A stretch of DNA of 64,000 nt from Mycobacterium sp. SVM_VP21 (GCA_024758765.1 CP101406.1:3968001-4032000), one strand, 5' to 3'; numbered from the stretch's first letter, positions 8,343-17,811 are shown. Notes: a model not told the origin generated them from the letters alone. Program-made: numbers and translations.

Positions 8343-10858
8343 CAGCTCTCTCCCGCCGGTGCGGCCAGGTCCACCACCATGGTCAACCCGCCGCCCGGTG
8401 TCTCCGTCGCCGAAATGGTGCCGCCCATCGCCTCAGTGAAACCCCGTGCCACTGACAGCCCGAGGCCGACGCCGCTGGTGTTGTCGCGGTCGCCGAGGCG
8501 CTGGAACGGATCGAACACGTGCGCTTCGCCGCCGCGGGGCAGTCCGCGCCCCTCGTCGGCGACATTGATCAGGATCCGGTCGCCGACTTGGCCGGCTGTC
8601 ACCCGCACCACGCTGTCCGAGGCGTAGCGCAACGCGTTGTCGATCACGTTGGCCAGCACGCGTTCCAACAAGCCGACGTCGGCCATCGCGACGGTCGGGC
8701 CCACTTCGACCTTCACCTGGTCGAGGCCGCGTCCGAAGATGTTGCTGCGCTTACCGATTCCGATCAGCGCGCGCTGCACCACCTCCTCCAGGTACACCTT
8801 GGTCAACTCCGGGCGGATCACGCCCGCGGCCAGCCGCGAGGAATCGAGCAGGTTGCCCACCAGGCCGGTGAGCTGATCGACCGATTCCTCCACGGTGGCC
8901 AGCAGTTCGGCGGTGTCGCCGGGGGAGAAGTCCACATCGTCGGCACGCAGACTCGACACTGCCGCCTTGGCCGCGGCCAGTGGGGTGCGCAGGTCGTGGC
9001 TGACCGCCGACAACAGGGAACGGCGCAGCTCGTCGGTCCGCATCACCGCGTCGGCTCGGCCGGCCTCGGCGGCCAGTTCCTCCTGCCGGACCAGTCCGGC
9101 CGCCTGCCGAGCCACCACCGACAGCACCCGGCGATCACGCGAGGCCAACTGTCGGCCGACCATCAGCATCCAGAACTCGTCGTCGCCGACATCGATCGCG
9201 GTGTCCGCGAGATCTACCGAGGTGCACGGATTGTCACCGACAGAGGCGACGACTTCCGGCGTCGCGCTGCTGTTCGGGACGCGGACGAGGCTGACCGCCC
9301 GTTGCGCGTAGGTTTCGCGAACCCGCTCCAGCAGGGTGTCCAGATCCGCGCCGCGCAGCACCGACCCGGCGAACAGCGTCATCAGCTCGGCTTCGCGGGA
9401 GGCGCGTCCGGCTTCCCGGGTTCGTTTGGCCGCGCCGTCGACCAGGGCCGCCACCGCGACGGCCACCAACAGCAGGACGACTTCGGTCACGGCGACGTCG
9501 TGTTCAGCGATGGTGAAATCGCGTCGAGGTGCGAGCACGAAGTAGTTCAGCAGCACCCCGGACAGCAACGCCGAGAGAACGGCCGGGGCGATACCGCCGA
9601 GCAGGGCCACCAACAGCACCCCGACGAAAAACAGTGCGCTCTGACCGGCATCGAAGTAGCGGTCCAGCCAGCCCACCATGATCGCGCACATGAGAAACGG
9701 CACGATGACGGCGGCCAGCCAGGACACCGCACGTCGCTCCCGCGGCGAGATCGACAGCCCCCGGAAACTGGGCTTGGCGTCCTCGTAGGTGACGATGTGG
9801 ACGTCGATGTCGCCGGACTGCTGCACCACCGCCGCGCCGACACCCTCGTCGAGGATGCGGGCCCAGCGGGAGCGGCGCGAAGTGCCGATCACCAACTGGG
9901 TGGCGTTGACGTCACGCGAGAAGTCCAGCAGCGCAGTCGGCACGTCGTCGCCGATCACGGTGTGCAGCGAGGCGCCCAGGCTGATCGCCAGTTGGCGGAT
10001 CTTGCCCACCCGGGGTGCCGGCGCACCAGAGATCCCGTCGCCGCCCAGGACATGCAGCACCAACAGGTCGCCGCCGGCCTTTGACGCGATCCGGGAGGCC
10101 CGCCGGACCAGGGCCTCGGACTCCGGGCCACCGGTCACCGCGGCAACGATGCGTTCGCGTGCCTCCCAGGTTTCGGTGATCTTCTTGTCGGCACGGTAGC
10201 GAGTGAGTGTTGCGTCAACCTGTCCGGCCAGCCACAGCAGCGCCAATTCCCGTAGCGCGGTAAGCGTCTCGCCACGGAAGTAGTTGGCCAACGCCGCGTC
10301 AACCTTCTCCGGCGGATAGACATTGCCGTGGGATAGCCTGCGGCGCAATGCCTCCGGTGCGACGTCGATGAGTTCGATCTGCGTGGCTTGGCGCACGACC
10401 GCGTCGGGAACGGTGTCGTGCTGGGTGGTTCCGGTGATCTTGGCGACGACGTCGCTCAGACTCTCCAGCTGCTGCACGTTGACGGTGGAGACCACGGTGA
10501 TCCCGGCGGCAAGCAGTTCCTCGATGTCTTGCCAGCGTTTGGGATTACGGCTGCCCGCGGGGTTGGTGTGCGCGAGATCGTCGATCAGGACCACTTCGGG
10601 ATGGCGGGCCAGCACCGCGTCGACATCGAGTTCCCCGCCGGGCTCGCCGACGATCTCGATGCCTTGCAACAGCTCCGCGGTCTTGCTGCGGCCGTGGGTC
10701 TCGACCGCGGCGGCGACCACATCGGTGCCGCGGTCGGTGCGGCGGTGCGCCTCACCGAGCATCGCGTAGGTCTTGCCGACGCCGGGCGAGGCGCCGAGGT
10801 AGATGCGCAGTTCTCCGCGTGGTTCTCCAGGCTGGCCGGCTTGTCTCACGAGACTCAC
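8342..10858 (-). CDS. kdpD: Sensor histidine kinase KdpD, copy 2
   Basis: 838 residues from a GTG start. It has the same architecture as the first copy: Walker A GASPGVGKT (22-30), USP-like domain, four membrane helices, DHp box SHDLRTPL with His621, and a HATPase ending in GVGLGLSV. It is highly similar to copy 1 along the whole length, with differences concentrated in the transmembrane/GAF part. It is directly coupled to kdpE, the usual mycobacterial kdpDE arrangement. Having two complete KdpDs within 11 kb is unusual. Confidence 0.95.
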   Translation of the reverse strand: MSLVRQAGQPGEPRGELRIYLGASPGVGKTYAMLGEAHRRTDRGTDVVAAAVETHGRSKTAELLQGIEIVGEPGGELDVDAVLARHPEVVLIDDLAHTNPAGSRNPKRWQDIEELLAAGITVVSTVNVQQLESLSDVVAKITGTTQHDTVPDAVVRQATQIELIDVAPEALRRRLSHGNVYPPEKVDAALANYFRGETLTALRELALLWLAGQVDATLTRYRADKKITETWEARERIVAAVTGGPESEALVRRASRIASKAGGDLLVLHVLGGDGISGAPAPRVGKIRQLAISLGASLHTVIGDDVPTALLDFSRDVNATQLVIGTSRRSRWARILDEGVGAAVVQQSGDIDVHIVTYEDAKPSFRGLSISPRERRAVSWLAAVIVPFLMCAIMVGWLDRYFDAGQSALFFVGVLLVALLGGIAPAVLSALLSGVLLNYFVLAPRRDFTIAEHDVAVTEVVLLLVAVAVAALVDGAAKRTREAGRASREAELMTLFAGSVLRGADLDTLLERVRETYAQRAVSLVRVPNSSATPEVVASVGDNPCTSVDLADTAIDVGDDEFWMLMVGRQLASRDRRVLSVVARQAAGLVRQEELAAEAGRADAVMRTDELRRSLLSAVSHDLRTPLAAAKAAVSSLRADDVDFSPGDTAELLATVEESVDQLTGLVGNLLDSSRLAAGVIRPELTKVYLEEVVQRALIGIGKRSNIFGRGLDQVKVEVGPTVAMADVGLLERVLANVIDNALRYASDSVVRVTAGQVGDRILINVADEGRGLPRGGEAHVFDPFQRLGDRDNTSGVGLGLSVARGFTEAMGGTISATETPGGGLTMVVDLAAPAGES

Positions 10859-10886
10859 CAGACCATCATCGCGGCAACCGACGGCA

Positions 10887-12068
10887 TCAGCCAGCGACGA
10901 CAGGCCGCACCATCACAGTGGGTTTGAACCCGTACCTCGGGTTGCTCAGACCGGAGCCGCTGCGGCCGGCCGATGCCATTCCTGGCACACCGGCCCCCAC
11001 CGTGTTGACCGTGCCGGCCTCCTCGGCCTCCGTCCAGCCGTGGCTGACCAGCGTGGCGTTGCTCTCGGGGATCGACGTCGCCGTGGTCGGGACGGCCGCC
11101 GGCCAACTCTGGGGCACCGACAGCCCGCCCACCGGGGCGGCCGTGCCCACGCCGGCCAGCACCGGTGCGCCGCCTGATGCGGCTCCGGCCGGTGTCGTCA
11201 CCGCGTCCGCCAGGACCATCTCCGGCCAGACCGGAGCCTGCGCCGGCCCGGTAGCGATGGCGTAGGCGCTGGCGATGCCCGCGAACAGGTGCCAGGCACC
11301 GGCGTTGCTCAACGCGGAACTATAGGTCTGAAGCCCGTTCCAGATCCCGATGTTCTGGGTGGAGTTGATGAAGTTGGACAGGAAATCGGTGACGCCACTC
11401 TGCGCCGGTTGTGATGCCATCGCCGGAGCCGCCAGCGTCTGCATGGCTGACGGTAGACCGGAGACCAACTGCGACAACCCGTTCTGCGCGCTGCTGGTCG
11501 AGGCCTGGGCGACAGCAGCACCCTGACCGGCGATCCCGGCCGGGTTGGTGCTCGGGGCGGGCGAGCTCAGCGGTTGCAGCGTTCCCGCAAGCGCTGAGGA
11601 GGCCGCGTAGCCATACATGGCCATCGCGTCCTGTGCCCACATCTCGGCGTACTGGGCCTCAACCGCCGCGATAGCTGCGGTGTTGAACCCCAAGAAGTTC
11701 GTTGCCACCAGCGCCGCGAACTGTGCCCGGTTGGCGGCGACCACCGCCGGGGGCACCGTCATCGCAAACGCCGCCTCGTAGGCCGCGGCCGATGCCGACG
11801 CCTGGGCGGCGGCATGCTCGGCCGCGGCGGCCGTGGTGTTGAGCCACGCCACGTAGGGGCGTGCCGCGGTCGCCATCGCCGTTGCCGCCGGGCCCCGCCA
11901 CTCTTCGTCGGTCAACGTCGAGATCACCGACTCGTAGGAGGCCGCGGTAGTGGCCAGCTCGGCGCCCAGCGCGTTCCATGTCGTTGCGGCGGCGGTCATC
12001 GGCGCGGCCCCGGCACCGGAGTACATCCGAGCGGAGTTGATCTCCGGGGGAAGTGCTGCGTAGTCCAT
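10887..12068 (-). CDS. PPE family protein, SVP subfamily
   Basis: 393 residues. The N-terminal PPE domain starts [16 protein letters not shown] and carries a conserved EEWRGPAA (W-x-G type) turn near residue 56. The C-terminal region has GGLSVPQSW, the hallmark of PPE-SVP proteins, and ends RYGFKPTVM, a tail also seen in the PPE at 14081. PPE proteins form helical heterodimers with PE partners and are exported by type VII systems, in this subgroup by ESX-5. Its likely partner is the PE gene 50 bases upstream. Confidence 0.92.
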   Translation of the reverse strand: MDYAALPPEINSARMYSGAGAAPMTAAATTWNALGAELATTAASYESVISTLTDEEWRGPAATAMATAARPYVAWLNTTAAAAEHAAAQASASAAAYEAAFAMTVPPAVVAANRAQFAALVATNFLGFNTAAIAAVEAQYAEMWAQDAMAMYGYAASSALAGTLQPLSSPAPSTNPAGIAGQGAAVAQASTSSAQNGLSQLVSGLPSAMQTLAAPAMASQPAQSGVTDFLSNFINSTQNIGIWNGLQTYSSALSNAGAWHLFAGIASAYAIATGPAQAPVWPEMVLADAVTTPAGAASGGAPVLAGVGTAAPVGGLSVPQSWPAAVPTTATSIPESNATLVSHGWTEAEEAGTVNTVGAGVPGMASAGRSGSGLSNPRYGFKPTVMVRPVVAG

Positions 12069-12118
12069 GTCGTGGAAGTCCGTTTCCTCTGGTCGGTTTC
12101 AGCCCGGTGTCGTCGTCG

Positions 12119-12943
12119 CTAGACGATCGGCTTGCGCGGCATCACGACCGGCTTGACGCCGTAGCGAGGTCGGCCGAACCCGGGGCCACCACGATCCGAG
12201 GACGCGACTGCCGGCGCTCCCGCGGGCACCGTGGCGGCGCCACGCGGCTCGACCTCGGTTGATTCCGCAGCGACGAGCGGGCGCGACTCGGCTGCCGGTG
12301 CGGCTTCGCCGGCCCAGTTGGGCGGCGCTGACATCTTGTTGACCGAGGCTCCTTGTCCGCCTGCGGCCGCGGCCACCGGGGCGGCGGCGCCGGCCGTGGG
12401 CTGTGAGACGAGGTTGCCGTGCTGCTGAACCTTGCCTCCGAGGTCGTGAATGACTCCCGGCGGGTTGGTGATGTAGCCCTTGCCCAGGCCGGTGAACTCC
12501 GAGGCAGCCGATCCGAGGTTGGTGGCCTGCATGGCGGCCAGGATGGCGGCGTTGCTGGCGATTCCACCCAGCCCGAATGTGGGGTCGGCGGCGGCTCCGG
12601 TTCCTGCCGTCCCCAGCCCTGTGGCAGTGCCCAACCCAGCCGTGGTGGTCGCTGCTGCCGAGTTCGCGGTCTCGGTCTCTCCGTAGGAATCGGCGCTGGT
12701 GCGCAGGGTGTGAATGAACATCTCCTGCATCGCCGCGGCCTGGGCACTGATCTGCTGGTACAGCGCGCCGTAGGCGGAGAACTGGGTGGCCTGCAGTGCG
12801 GAGACCTCGTCGGCGGCGGCCGGGGCCAGCCCGGTGATCGGGCCGGCTGCGGCCGCGTTCTGGGCGTTCAGCGCCGCGGCGATCGTCTGCAGATTCCCGG
12901 ACGCCGCGGCCAGCGCCTCGGGGTGGGTGGTCAGGAACGACAT
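12119..12943 (-). CDS. PE family protein with PPE-like C-terminal tail
   Basis: 274 residues. The PE domain (about 1-98) contains the PE motif in THPEALAAA and a YxxxE secretion signal in SYGETE. A Gly/Ala-rich linker follows, and a C-terminus ending PRYGVKPVVMPRK resembles the tails of the neighbouring PPE proteins, including an NWAG segment at the place of the SVP motif. A typical PE stops near 100 residues, so this is a PE with an acquired extension. It precedes the PPE gene by 50 bases and probably forms its partner. Confidence 0.88.
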   Translation of the reverse strand: MSFLTTHPEALAAASGNLQTIAAALNAQNAAAAGPITGLAPAAADEVSALQATQFSAYGALYQQISAQAAAMQEMFIHTLRTSADSYGETETANSAAATTTAGLGTATGLGTAGTGAAADPTFGLGGIASNAAILAAMQATNLGSAASEFTGLGKGYITNPPGVIHDLGGKVQQHGNLVSQPTAGAAAPVAAAAGGQGASVNKMSAPPNWAGEAAPAAESRPLVAAESTEVEPRGAATVPAGAPAVASSDRGGPGFGRPRYGVKPVVMPRKPIV

Positions 12944-13077
12944 GACATCTCCTCGGCGGCTACGAGCCGGACCTCAGCTGGGCTCGGTTACCGCTCCACT
13001 GTTTCGTCGGACTCTCGATTGCCAGAGGTCGTTAACGAGTTCTTTACGGTCTCGCGCGGATTATTGACGGTTTGCTT

Positions 13078-13260
13078 TCAGGCCCAGCTGGAGCCCACGG
13101 AGGCGTCCGTGTCGGCCATGTTGTTGCCGGCCGAGCCGGCGCCCCCCCAGAAGTCCCCGGCGGCCAGCACATCCTGCACGATCGCCTGGTGCTCGGCCTC
13201 CAGGCCGTCGCCGAGCCGATACCGGTCAATTCGCCGGCCGCGGCCGTCACTCCTAACCGA
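13078..13260 (-). pseudogene. Decayed esxN-like gene with internal deletion
   Basis: On the minus strand this stretch matches the intact esxN homologue at 13441-13725. LEAEHQAIVQDVLAAGDFWGGAGS is followed directly by AGNNMADTDASVGSSWA (each part continuous here, joined after GS), so 30 codons (90 bp) of the second helix are missing. The original N-terminus is replaced; in another frame the upstream DNA reads VTAAAGELTGIGSA, which looks like a piece of a PE domain. The fragment therefore seems to be a deletion-plus-fusion relic of an ancestral PE/esx duplication and is unlikely to make a working WXG100 protein. Confidence 0.7.
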
Positions 13261-13385
13261 TCGAGCCGGCACGGTGCCGACCACGAGATCCACCGTGCCG
13301 CAACGGTGCTCGGTCAGCTGTTGCCCTTCTGCGCTCTTAACGGCGCGGGATTCAACCTTGATGAGTCCTTGATGTCCGGAAATGG

Positions 13386-13421
13386 AAAAACCCGGCGCAG
13401 CCCCCTCTGCTGCGTCGGGTT
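13386..13421 (-). terminator. Rho-independent terminator after esxN
   Basis: Read on the minus strand, a GC-rich 12-bp stem (AACCCGACGCAG with CTGCGCCGGGTT) is followed by a run of T residues, just past the esxN stop codon. It should end the PE-PPE-PPE-esxM-esxN transcript. Confidence 0.75.
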
Positions 13422-13440
13422 TCCCGGGTCTTGGCTGGTG

Positions 13441-13725
13441 TTAGGCCCAGCTGGAGCCGACCGAAGCGTCGGTGTTGGCCATGTTGTTGCCGGCCGACTG
13501 CACCTTCTGACCGTGGCTGTTGGCCTGCTCGTAGATCACCGCGAAGTTGCGACCCAATTGGGCGACGAACTCCTGGCAGGCCACCGAACCGGCGCCACCC
13601 CAGAAATCACCGGCAGCCAACACGTCGTGCACGATCGCCTGGTGCTCAGCCTCCAACGACGCCGCCTGCGCACGAATCAACGCACCGTGCGCATCCACAT
13701 CACCGAACTGGTAATTAATCGACAT
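13441..13725 (-). CDS. esxN: WXG100 protein, EsxN-type ESX-5 substrate
   Basis: 94 residues, the exact family size, closely matching the Mtb9.9 family (start MSINYQFGDVDAHGALIRAQ, WGG turn in DFWGGAGS, end VGSSWA). It forms a helical hairpin that dimerises with its EsxM partner, encoded 14 bases upstream, and is exported by ESX-5. Several near-identical paralogues are usual in slow growers, so the exact member (N, I, L, O, V) cannot be assigned. Confidence 0.93.
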   Translation of the reverse strand: MSINYQFGDVDAHGALIRAQAASLEAEHQAIVHDVLAAGDFWGGAGSVACQEFVAQLGRNFAVIYEQANSHGQKVQSAGNNMANTDASVGSSWA

Positions 13726-13739
13726 ATTCGTGTTCTCCT

Positions 13740-14036
13740 CTAGCTCGACAGGATCTGCTGAGAAGCAGCTTCCTGCTGCTCGTAGTGGTTAGCGTCACGA
13801 ATCAACCCATCCCGCACACCGTGCAGCATGTTCACGATGTTGCGGAAAGCGGTCTGCATCTGGCCCATGGTGTCCATCGAGGTCCGCTCCGCCAGACCAC
13901 CCCAGCCCGCACCAGAGATATTCGTCGACGACGCCCACATCCGACGAGCCTCGTCCTCCACCGTCTGCGCATGCACATCAAAACGGCCCGCCATCGAACG
14001 CATCGCGTCCGGATCGGTCATAAAACGTGTTGCCAC
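13740..14036 (-). CDS. esxM: WXG100 protein, EsxM-type (QILSS family)
   Basis: 98 residues ending in QQILSS, the hallmark of the EsxJ/K/M/P/W family. The WGG turn ([11 protein letters not shown]) and a C-terminal HYEQQE that fits the YxxxD/E type VII signal are both present. It is the heterodimer partner of the EsxN-type protein immediately downstream. The two are in one transcription unit that ends at the terminator at about 13.4 kb. Confidence 0.93.
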   Translation of the reverse strand: MATRFMTDPDAMRSMAGRFDVHAQTVEDEARRMWASSTNISGAGWGGLAERTSMDTMGQMQTAFRNIVNMLHGVRDGLIRDANHYEQQEAASQQILSS

Positions 14037-14080
14037 TGCTCTGTCTCCTTGTCTGCGGTTCCGCTTTGGGGTGAGGGGTT

Positions 14081-15331
14081 TTATCCGGCAACTACCGGAC
14101 GGGCCATAACGGTCGGCTTGAAACCGTAGCGCGGGGTGCTCAGACCGAAGCCGCCGCGTTCTGCGCCCATCGGCATTCCGCCGGGCATGGCCGCCGTCGA
14201 CTCGATCTGTTCGGGGGCGGCTGCCCAGCTGCTGGCCTGCAAGGCGTTGGCGGTGTCGACGGCACTGGCGGCGGGAGCGGCTGCGGCCCAGGTCGGTGGC
14301 GTGGACAGCTCGCCGACCAAGGTGGCCTGGCCCACGCCGGCCGATACGGACGGTGCGCTGGCGGTGAAGGCCGATGCGGCACCGCCGCCCAGCGCACCCA
14401 GGCTGCTCAACGGACCACCCGGGGCCAGCAGGGCGCCGATACCGGCGCCTGCCGCACCACCGCCGAGGGCGTTGAAACCACCGCCGGAGAAGAACGTGGT
14501 CATGGTCGGGATCAAGCTTGCCGGGGTGAACGCTGCGGAGGTTCCGGTGAAGCTCATCAGGCCGTTGAGCGGGTAAGTCACCAGGGACACAACGCCATTG
14601 ATCGACGCGTTCCGGCCGATGGCTTCGAGCAGTCCGGCGAGCGTGGGCGGCGGCAGACCGGCGTCAGCGGTACCTGGCGAGGTCAGCGTCTGCAGCGTGT
14701 TGGGCAGCGACGAAATCGCCTGCGCGGTCTGCGCGGTGTTGTTGGCGGCGGTGTTGCCGGTGGCTTGTCCGACGGCGCCGGCCTGGTTGGCGGTCCCGGC
14801 CGGGTTGGTGGTCTGGTTGGGCTCGTTGAACGGTGTCACCTTGGTCGCCGTCGCCGAGGACGCGGCGTAGCTGTACATGACGTCGGTGGCCTGAGCCCAC
14901 ATCTCGAAATACTGTGCGTCGCTTGCCATGATCGCGGCCGAGTTCTGGCCGACGACGTTGGTTGCTACCAGTTGCTTCTGCTGGGCGCGATTGGCGGCGA
15001 TCACCGCCGGGGGAGGGGTGGCCGCGTGGGCTGCCTCGAACGCCGCGGCTGCGGAGGTGGCCTGGGTGGCCGCCTCCTCGGCTTTGGCCGCGGTGTCGGC
15101 CATCCACGCCAGATACGGCTTGGTGGCCGCAGACATCGAGGCCGATGCCGGACCCATCCACTCTTCGTCGACGAGCTGGGTGATCGTCGTTTCGTATGAC
15201 GTCAACGCCGAGGAGATCTCCGCGGCCAGTCCGCGCCAGGCGGAGGCGACCGTCATCATCGGCGTGGAGCCGGGACCGGCGTACAGGCGCCCGGAGTTGA
15301 TCTCCGGCGACAGCAGTGCGTAGTCGATCAT
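14081..15331 (-). CDS. PPE family protein
   Basis: 416 residues from ATG 15331, which is preceded by TAGGAG and lies 8 bases after the upstream PPE stop. The PPE domain starts [17 protein letters not shown], so the signature triplet has drifted to [11 protein letters not shown] is the W-x-G turn. The C-terminal region has GELSTPPTW where PPE-SVP proteins have GxxSVPxxW, and the tail is [12 protein letters not shown]. It is the second PPE in a PE-PPE-PPE-esxM-esxN run, like the ESX-5 locus of M. tuberculosis (PE18/PPE26/PPE27/esxM/esxN). Confidence 0.9.
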   Translation of the reverse strand: MIDYALLSPEINSGRLYAGPGSTPMMTVASAWRGLAAEISSALTSYETTITQLVDEEWMGPASASMSAATKPYLAWMADTAAKAEEAATQATSAAAAFEAAHAATPPPAVIAANRAQQKQLVATNVVGQNSAAIMASDAQYFEMWAQATDVMYSYAASSATATKVTPFNEPNQTTNPAGTANQAGAVGQATGNTAANNTAQTAQAISSLPNTLQTLTSPGTADAGLPPPTLAGLLEAIGRNASINGVVSLVTYPLNGLMSFTGTSAAFTPASLIPTMTTFFSGGGFNALGGGAAGAGIGALLAPGGPLSSLGALGGGAASAFTASAPSVSAGVGQATLVGELSTPPTWAAAAPAASAVDTANALQASSWAAAPEQIESTAAMPGGMPMGAERGGFGLSTPRYGFKPTVMARPVVAG

Positions 15332-15339
15332 CGTTGCTC

Positions 15340-16578
15340 CTAGACCACCATCGGCTTGGGCATGAATTTGGGCCGGAACCCGTAACGCGGCGTGCCGTAG
15401 TTCATGCCGCGCTGCCCGACGCCGGTCGGCACCGGAGGCGGCATGGAGGCCATGTTGTTGTGGGTCTCGGTGGGGACCGCCCAACCGCCGGGGCCGCTGG
15501 TCAGCGCCGCAGCGCCCGGGGTGGCTGCCGCCCAGCTCGCCGGCGCCGAGAACGACGTCCCGACCAGGGAGGCCTTCCCCATGCCGGCGGTGACAGCCGG
15601 GGTGACCGCGCTGACCCCGAAGGCGCTGCTGACACCGCTGGACAGGCCTCCACCGAGCGCACCCAGGGCGCCGAGTGCACCGCCGGGGCTCAACGCCGCA
15701 CCCAGACCGCTTCCGAGTGCGCTGCCGGTGGTGCCGCTGAAGCCACCACCGGTCATGAAACCGATGAGGGCCGGCAGCAGCGCAGACGGAATGAAGGCTG
15801 CGCCGGTGCCCGCGGTGTTGAACAGGCTGTACAGCGGAGTGCCGAACATGAACGCGTAGCCGTTCACCGGGTCGTTGTAGAGGAACTGGATGGCCTGCTC
15901 GATCCAGTCGGTCGACGCCGCCGGCGAGGCCATGCTCTGCAGCGCGTTGGGCAGCGAGGAGATCATCTGCGCCGTCTGCGCGGTGCTGTTGGCGGTGCTA
16001 CTGCCGCCGGCCTGGGTAACCGCAGCGCCCTGGTTGGCCAGCCCAGCCGGGTTGGTGTTCTGGGCCGGCTCGTTGAACGGGGTGACTTGCGTCGCGGCAG
16101 CCGAACCGCTGGCGTAGCCGTACATGGCCGCGGCGTCTTGGGCCCACATCTGTGCGTAGTGGGCGTCGAGAGCTGCGATCGCCGGGGTGTTGATGCCAAG
16201 GATGTTGGTCGCGACCAGCGCCGCCTGCTGTACCCGGTTGGTGGTGACCGCTGCTGGGGGCACCGTGGCCGCCCGTGCGGTTTCGAATGCGGCGGCAGCG
16301 GAGGTGGCCTGGACTGCGGCCTGTTCGGCCAGCGCGGCGGTGTTGTTCATCCAGGCGATGTAGGGCGCCGCGGCCGCGGCCATCGATGACGAAGCCGGGC
16401 CGAGCCATTCCTCGCCGGACAGCTCGGTGACCACCGTCTCGTAGGAGTGGGCGGCCGCGGTCAGCTCGGCGGCCAGTCCGCGCCAGGCCGCCGCGGCGGT
16501 CATCATCGGGGTCGAGCCCGGTCCGGTGTAGATACGCCCGGAGTTGATCTCGGGGGGCAATGCTCCGTAGTCCCACAT
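15340..16578 (-). CDS. PPE family protein
   Basis: 412 residues starting [17 protein letters not shown], with the EEWLGPAS turn near residue 56 and a Gly/Ala-rich C-terminal half. GTSFSAPASW is a diverged SVP motif, and the end YGTPRYGFRPKFMPK matches the shared PPE tail. It follows the PE gene by nine bases and should be its heterodimer partner for ESX-5 export. Confidence 0.92.
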   Translation of the reverse strand: MWDYGALPPEINSGRIYTGPGSTPMMTAAAAWRGLAAELTAAAHSYETVVTELSGEEWLGPASSSMAAAAAPYIAWMNNTAALAEQAAVQATSAAAAFETARAATVPPAAVTTNRVQQAALVATNILGINTPAIAALDAHYAQMWAQDAAAMYGYASGSAAATQVTPFNEPAQNTNPAGLANQGAAVTQAGGSSTANSTAQTAQMISSLPNALQSMASPAASTDWIEQAIQFLYNDPVNGYAFMFGTPLYSLFNTAGTGAAFIPSALLPALIGFMTGGGFSGTTGSALGSGLGAALSPGGALGALGALGGGLSSGVSSAFGVSAVTPAVTAGMGKASLVGTSFSAPASWAAATPGAAALTSGPGGWAVPTETHNNMASMPPPVPTGVGQRGMNYGTPRYGFRPKFMPKPMVV

Positions 16579-16587
16579 GATTTCCGC

Positions 16588-16887
16588 CTAACCCGCCGCC
16601 GCTGCGTTCGCGGCCTCGGTGGCCGCGTACGACTCGGAGCTGCTCTGGAGCGTGGCCACGAACATGTCGTGAATGGCCGAGGCCTGCGCGGCCACCGTCT
16701 GGTAGAGGCTGGCGTGCGCGGCGAACTGCGCGGCGGTCAGCGCCGAGACCTCGTCAGCGGCCGCTGGGGTGACGCCGGTGGTCGGGGCGGATGCCGCAGC
16801 GCTCTGCGCGTTGAGCGCCGCACCGATCGCCTGCAGGGTGCCCGCCGCCGACGCCAGCGCCTCGGGCTGGGTGGTCACGAAAGACAT
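16588..16887 (-). CDS. PE family protein
   Basis: 99 residues, only the PE domain. The PE motif is in TTQPEALASA and the secretion signal YxxxE is in ESYAATEAAN. The ATG at 16887 has a perfect AAGGAG eight bases upstream; longer in-frame extensions lack PE character. First gene of the PE-PPE-PPE-esxM-esxN transcription unit. Confidence 0.93.
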   Translation of the reverse strand: MSFVTTQPEALASAAGTLQAIGAALNAQSAAASAPTTGVTPAAADEVSALTAAQFAAHASLYQTVAAQASAIHDMFVATLQSSSESYAATEAANAAAAG

Positions 16888-17369
16888 GGGATTCTCCTTA
16901 CAGAGCCCGGTGACAAACCGGTTCCTGGCACCACCGTTGCCTATTACTGGGTGATTGTGAAAGCTGGTTAACCGCTTCTTAACCGCGGTGTCGGAACTCT
17001 TTACATGCACCTCAATGCAGGTGTGTTCGCGGTGTGCGGGGCGTCACGATTTTGCGGGACCCAGGCCGAACGACGGCTTGGATGCAAAAGCCGTGCGTGG
17101 CGGTATTGGGTGTTCGCCGAAGGGCTTTCGCGTCGCCACGACGTGGTCCAGCTCACACTCACACGCTGGGGTGGGGGCGCGGTCATCTCGGACCTGCTTG
17201 GTTGCTGTCAATTAGGTTGATGGACAACATTTTTAGCCCGTACCGGCGCATTGGGCCGGCCGCTCGCCCCGGGGCGGTGAGGGACCCGTAACGCGGATTT
17301 AACATTCGGATCCGGCGGAGTAAACGGTGCGTAACACGCTATTAACGAACGCTCAGCACACTACGAGCT
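16888..17369. other. Non-coding divergent promoter region
   Basis: About 480 bases between the PE operon (minus) and the DUF732 gene (plus). No ORF with coding character or RNA gene is seen. The part next to the DUF732 gene is relatively A/T-rich for this genome (around 17290-17360) and probably holds its promoter; the part near 16920-16990 would serve the PE-PPE-esx operon. Confidence 0.5.
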
Positions 17370-17675
17370 ATGAATCGGTTTCTGCTGCTAGTGGGCCTCA
17401 CCGCCATGGTCGGTCTGGCGGCACCGGCGCACGCAGAGCCGGTCGGCAGCGATGCTGCCTTCCTGACCCAGCTGACCGGGGCCGGCCTGAGCCACAAGGG
17501 CTCGGATCAGGTGGCCATCTCGGCTGGGCACTCGGTGTGTCAGCTGATGGACGCCGGACTCACCCCGATGGACACCGTGGTCGCCGTACAGACCACCAAT
17601 CCCGGCTTCACGCTGCAGCGTGCCGCGGAGTTCGCGCGGATCGCCGCGCAGAACTACTGCCCCGAGCACGCCTGA
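17370..17675 (+). CDS. DUF732 secreted small protein
   Basis: 101 residues. A signal peptide (hydrophobic run ending APAHA) is followed by the DUF732 fold: FLTQLTGAGLSHKG, a cysteine in SVCQLMDAG, AAEFARIAAQNYCPEH. The two cysteines probably form a disulfide. DUF732 proteins are abundant, exported and uncharacterised in mycobacteria; this window has three (also at about 51.3 kb and 60.1 kb). Confidence 0.85.
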   Translation: MNRFLLLVGLTAMVGLAAPAHAEPVGSDAAFLTQLTGAGLSHKGSDQVAISAGHSVCQLMDAGLTPMDTVVAVQTTNPGFTLQRAAEFARIAAQNYCPEHA

Positions 17676-17737
17676 TTGCTTCGTCTTCCTCGGGGTGCCG
17701 GGGCGCTGGTGAGGCCGCCGCGTTAGATTCGCCGCGA

Positions 17738-17811
17738 GCCCCCATAGCCCAATTGGCAGAGGCAGCGGACTTAAAATCCGCCCAGTGTCGGTTCGAGTCC
17801 GACTGGGGGCA
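17738..17811 (+). tRNA. tRNA with anticodon UAA (tRNA-Leu), short variable loop
   Basis: A complete cloverleaf can be drawn. Acceptor GCCCCCA/TGGGGGC, D-stem GCC/GGC, anticodon stem GCGGA/TCCGC with loop CTTAAAA (anticodon TAA), a variable loop of only five bases (CCAGT), and T-stem GTCGG/CCGAC with loop TTCGAGT. CCA is not encoded in full. The anticodon reads UUA (Leu), but bacterial leucine tRNAs normally carry a long variable arm, so the fold is of the wrong class. The 3' end is the integration site of the adjacent satellite. Confidence 0.93.

Noticed and set aside
8519..10084. 521-codon plus-strand ORF antisense to kdpD copy 2
   Set aside because: His/Gln/Arg-rich composition without motifs, caused by GC-rich third positions of the real minus-strand kdpD. 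Treated as a shadow frame.
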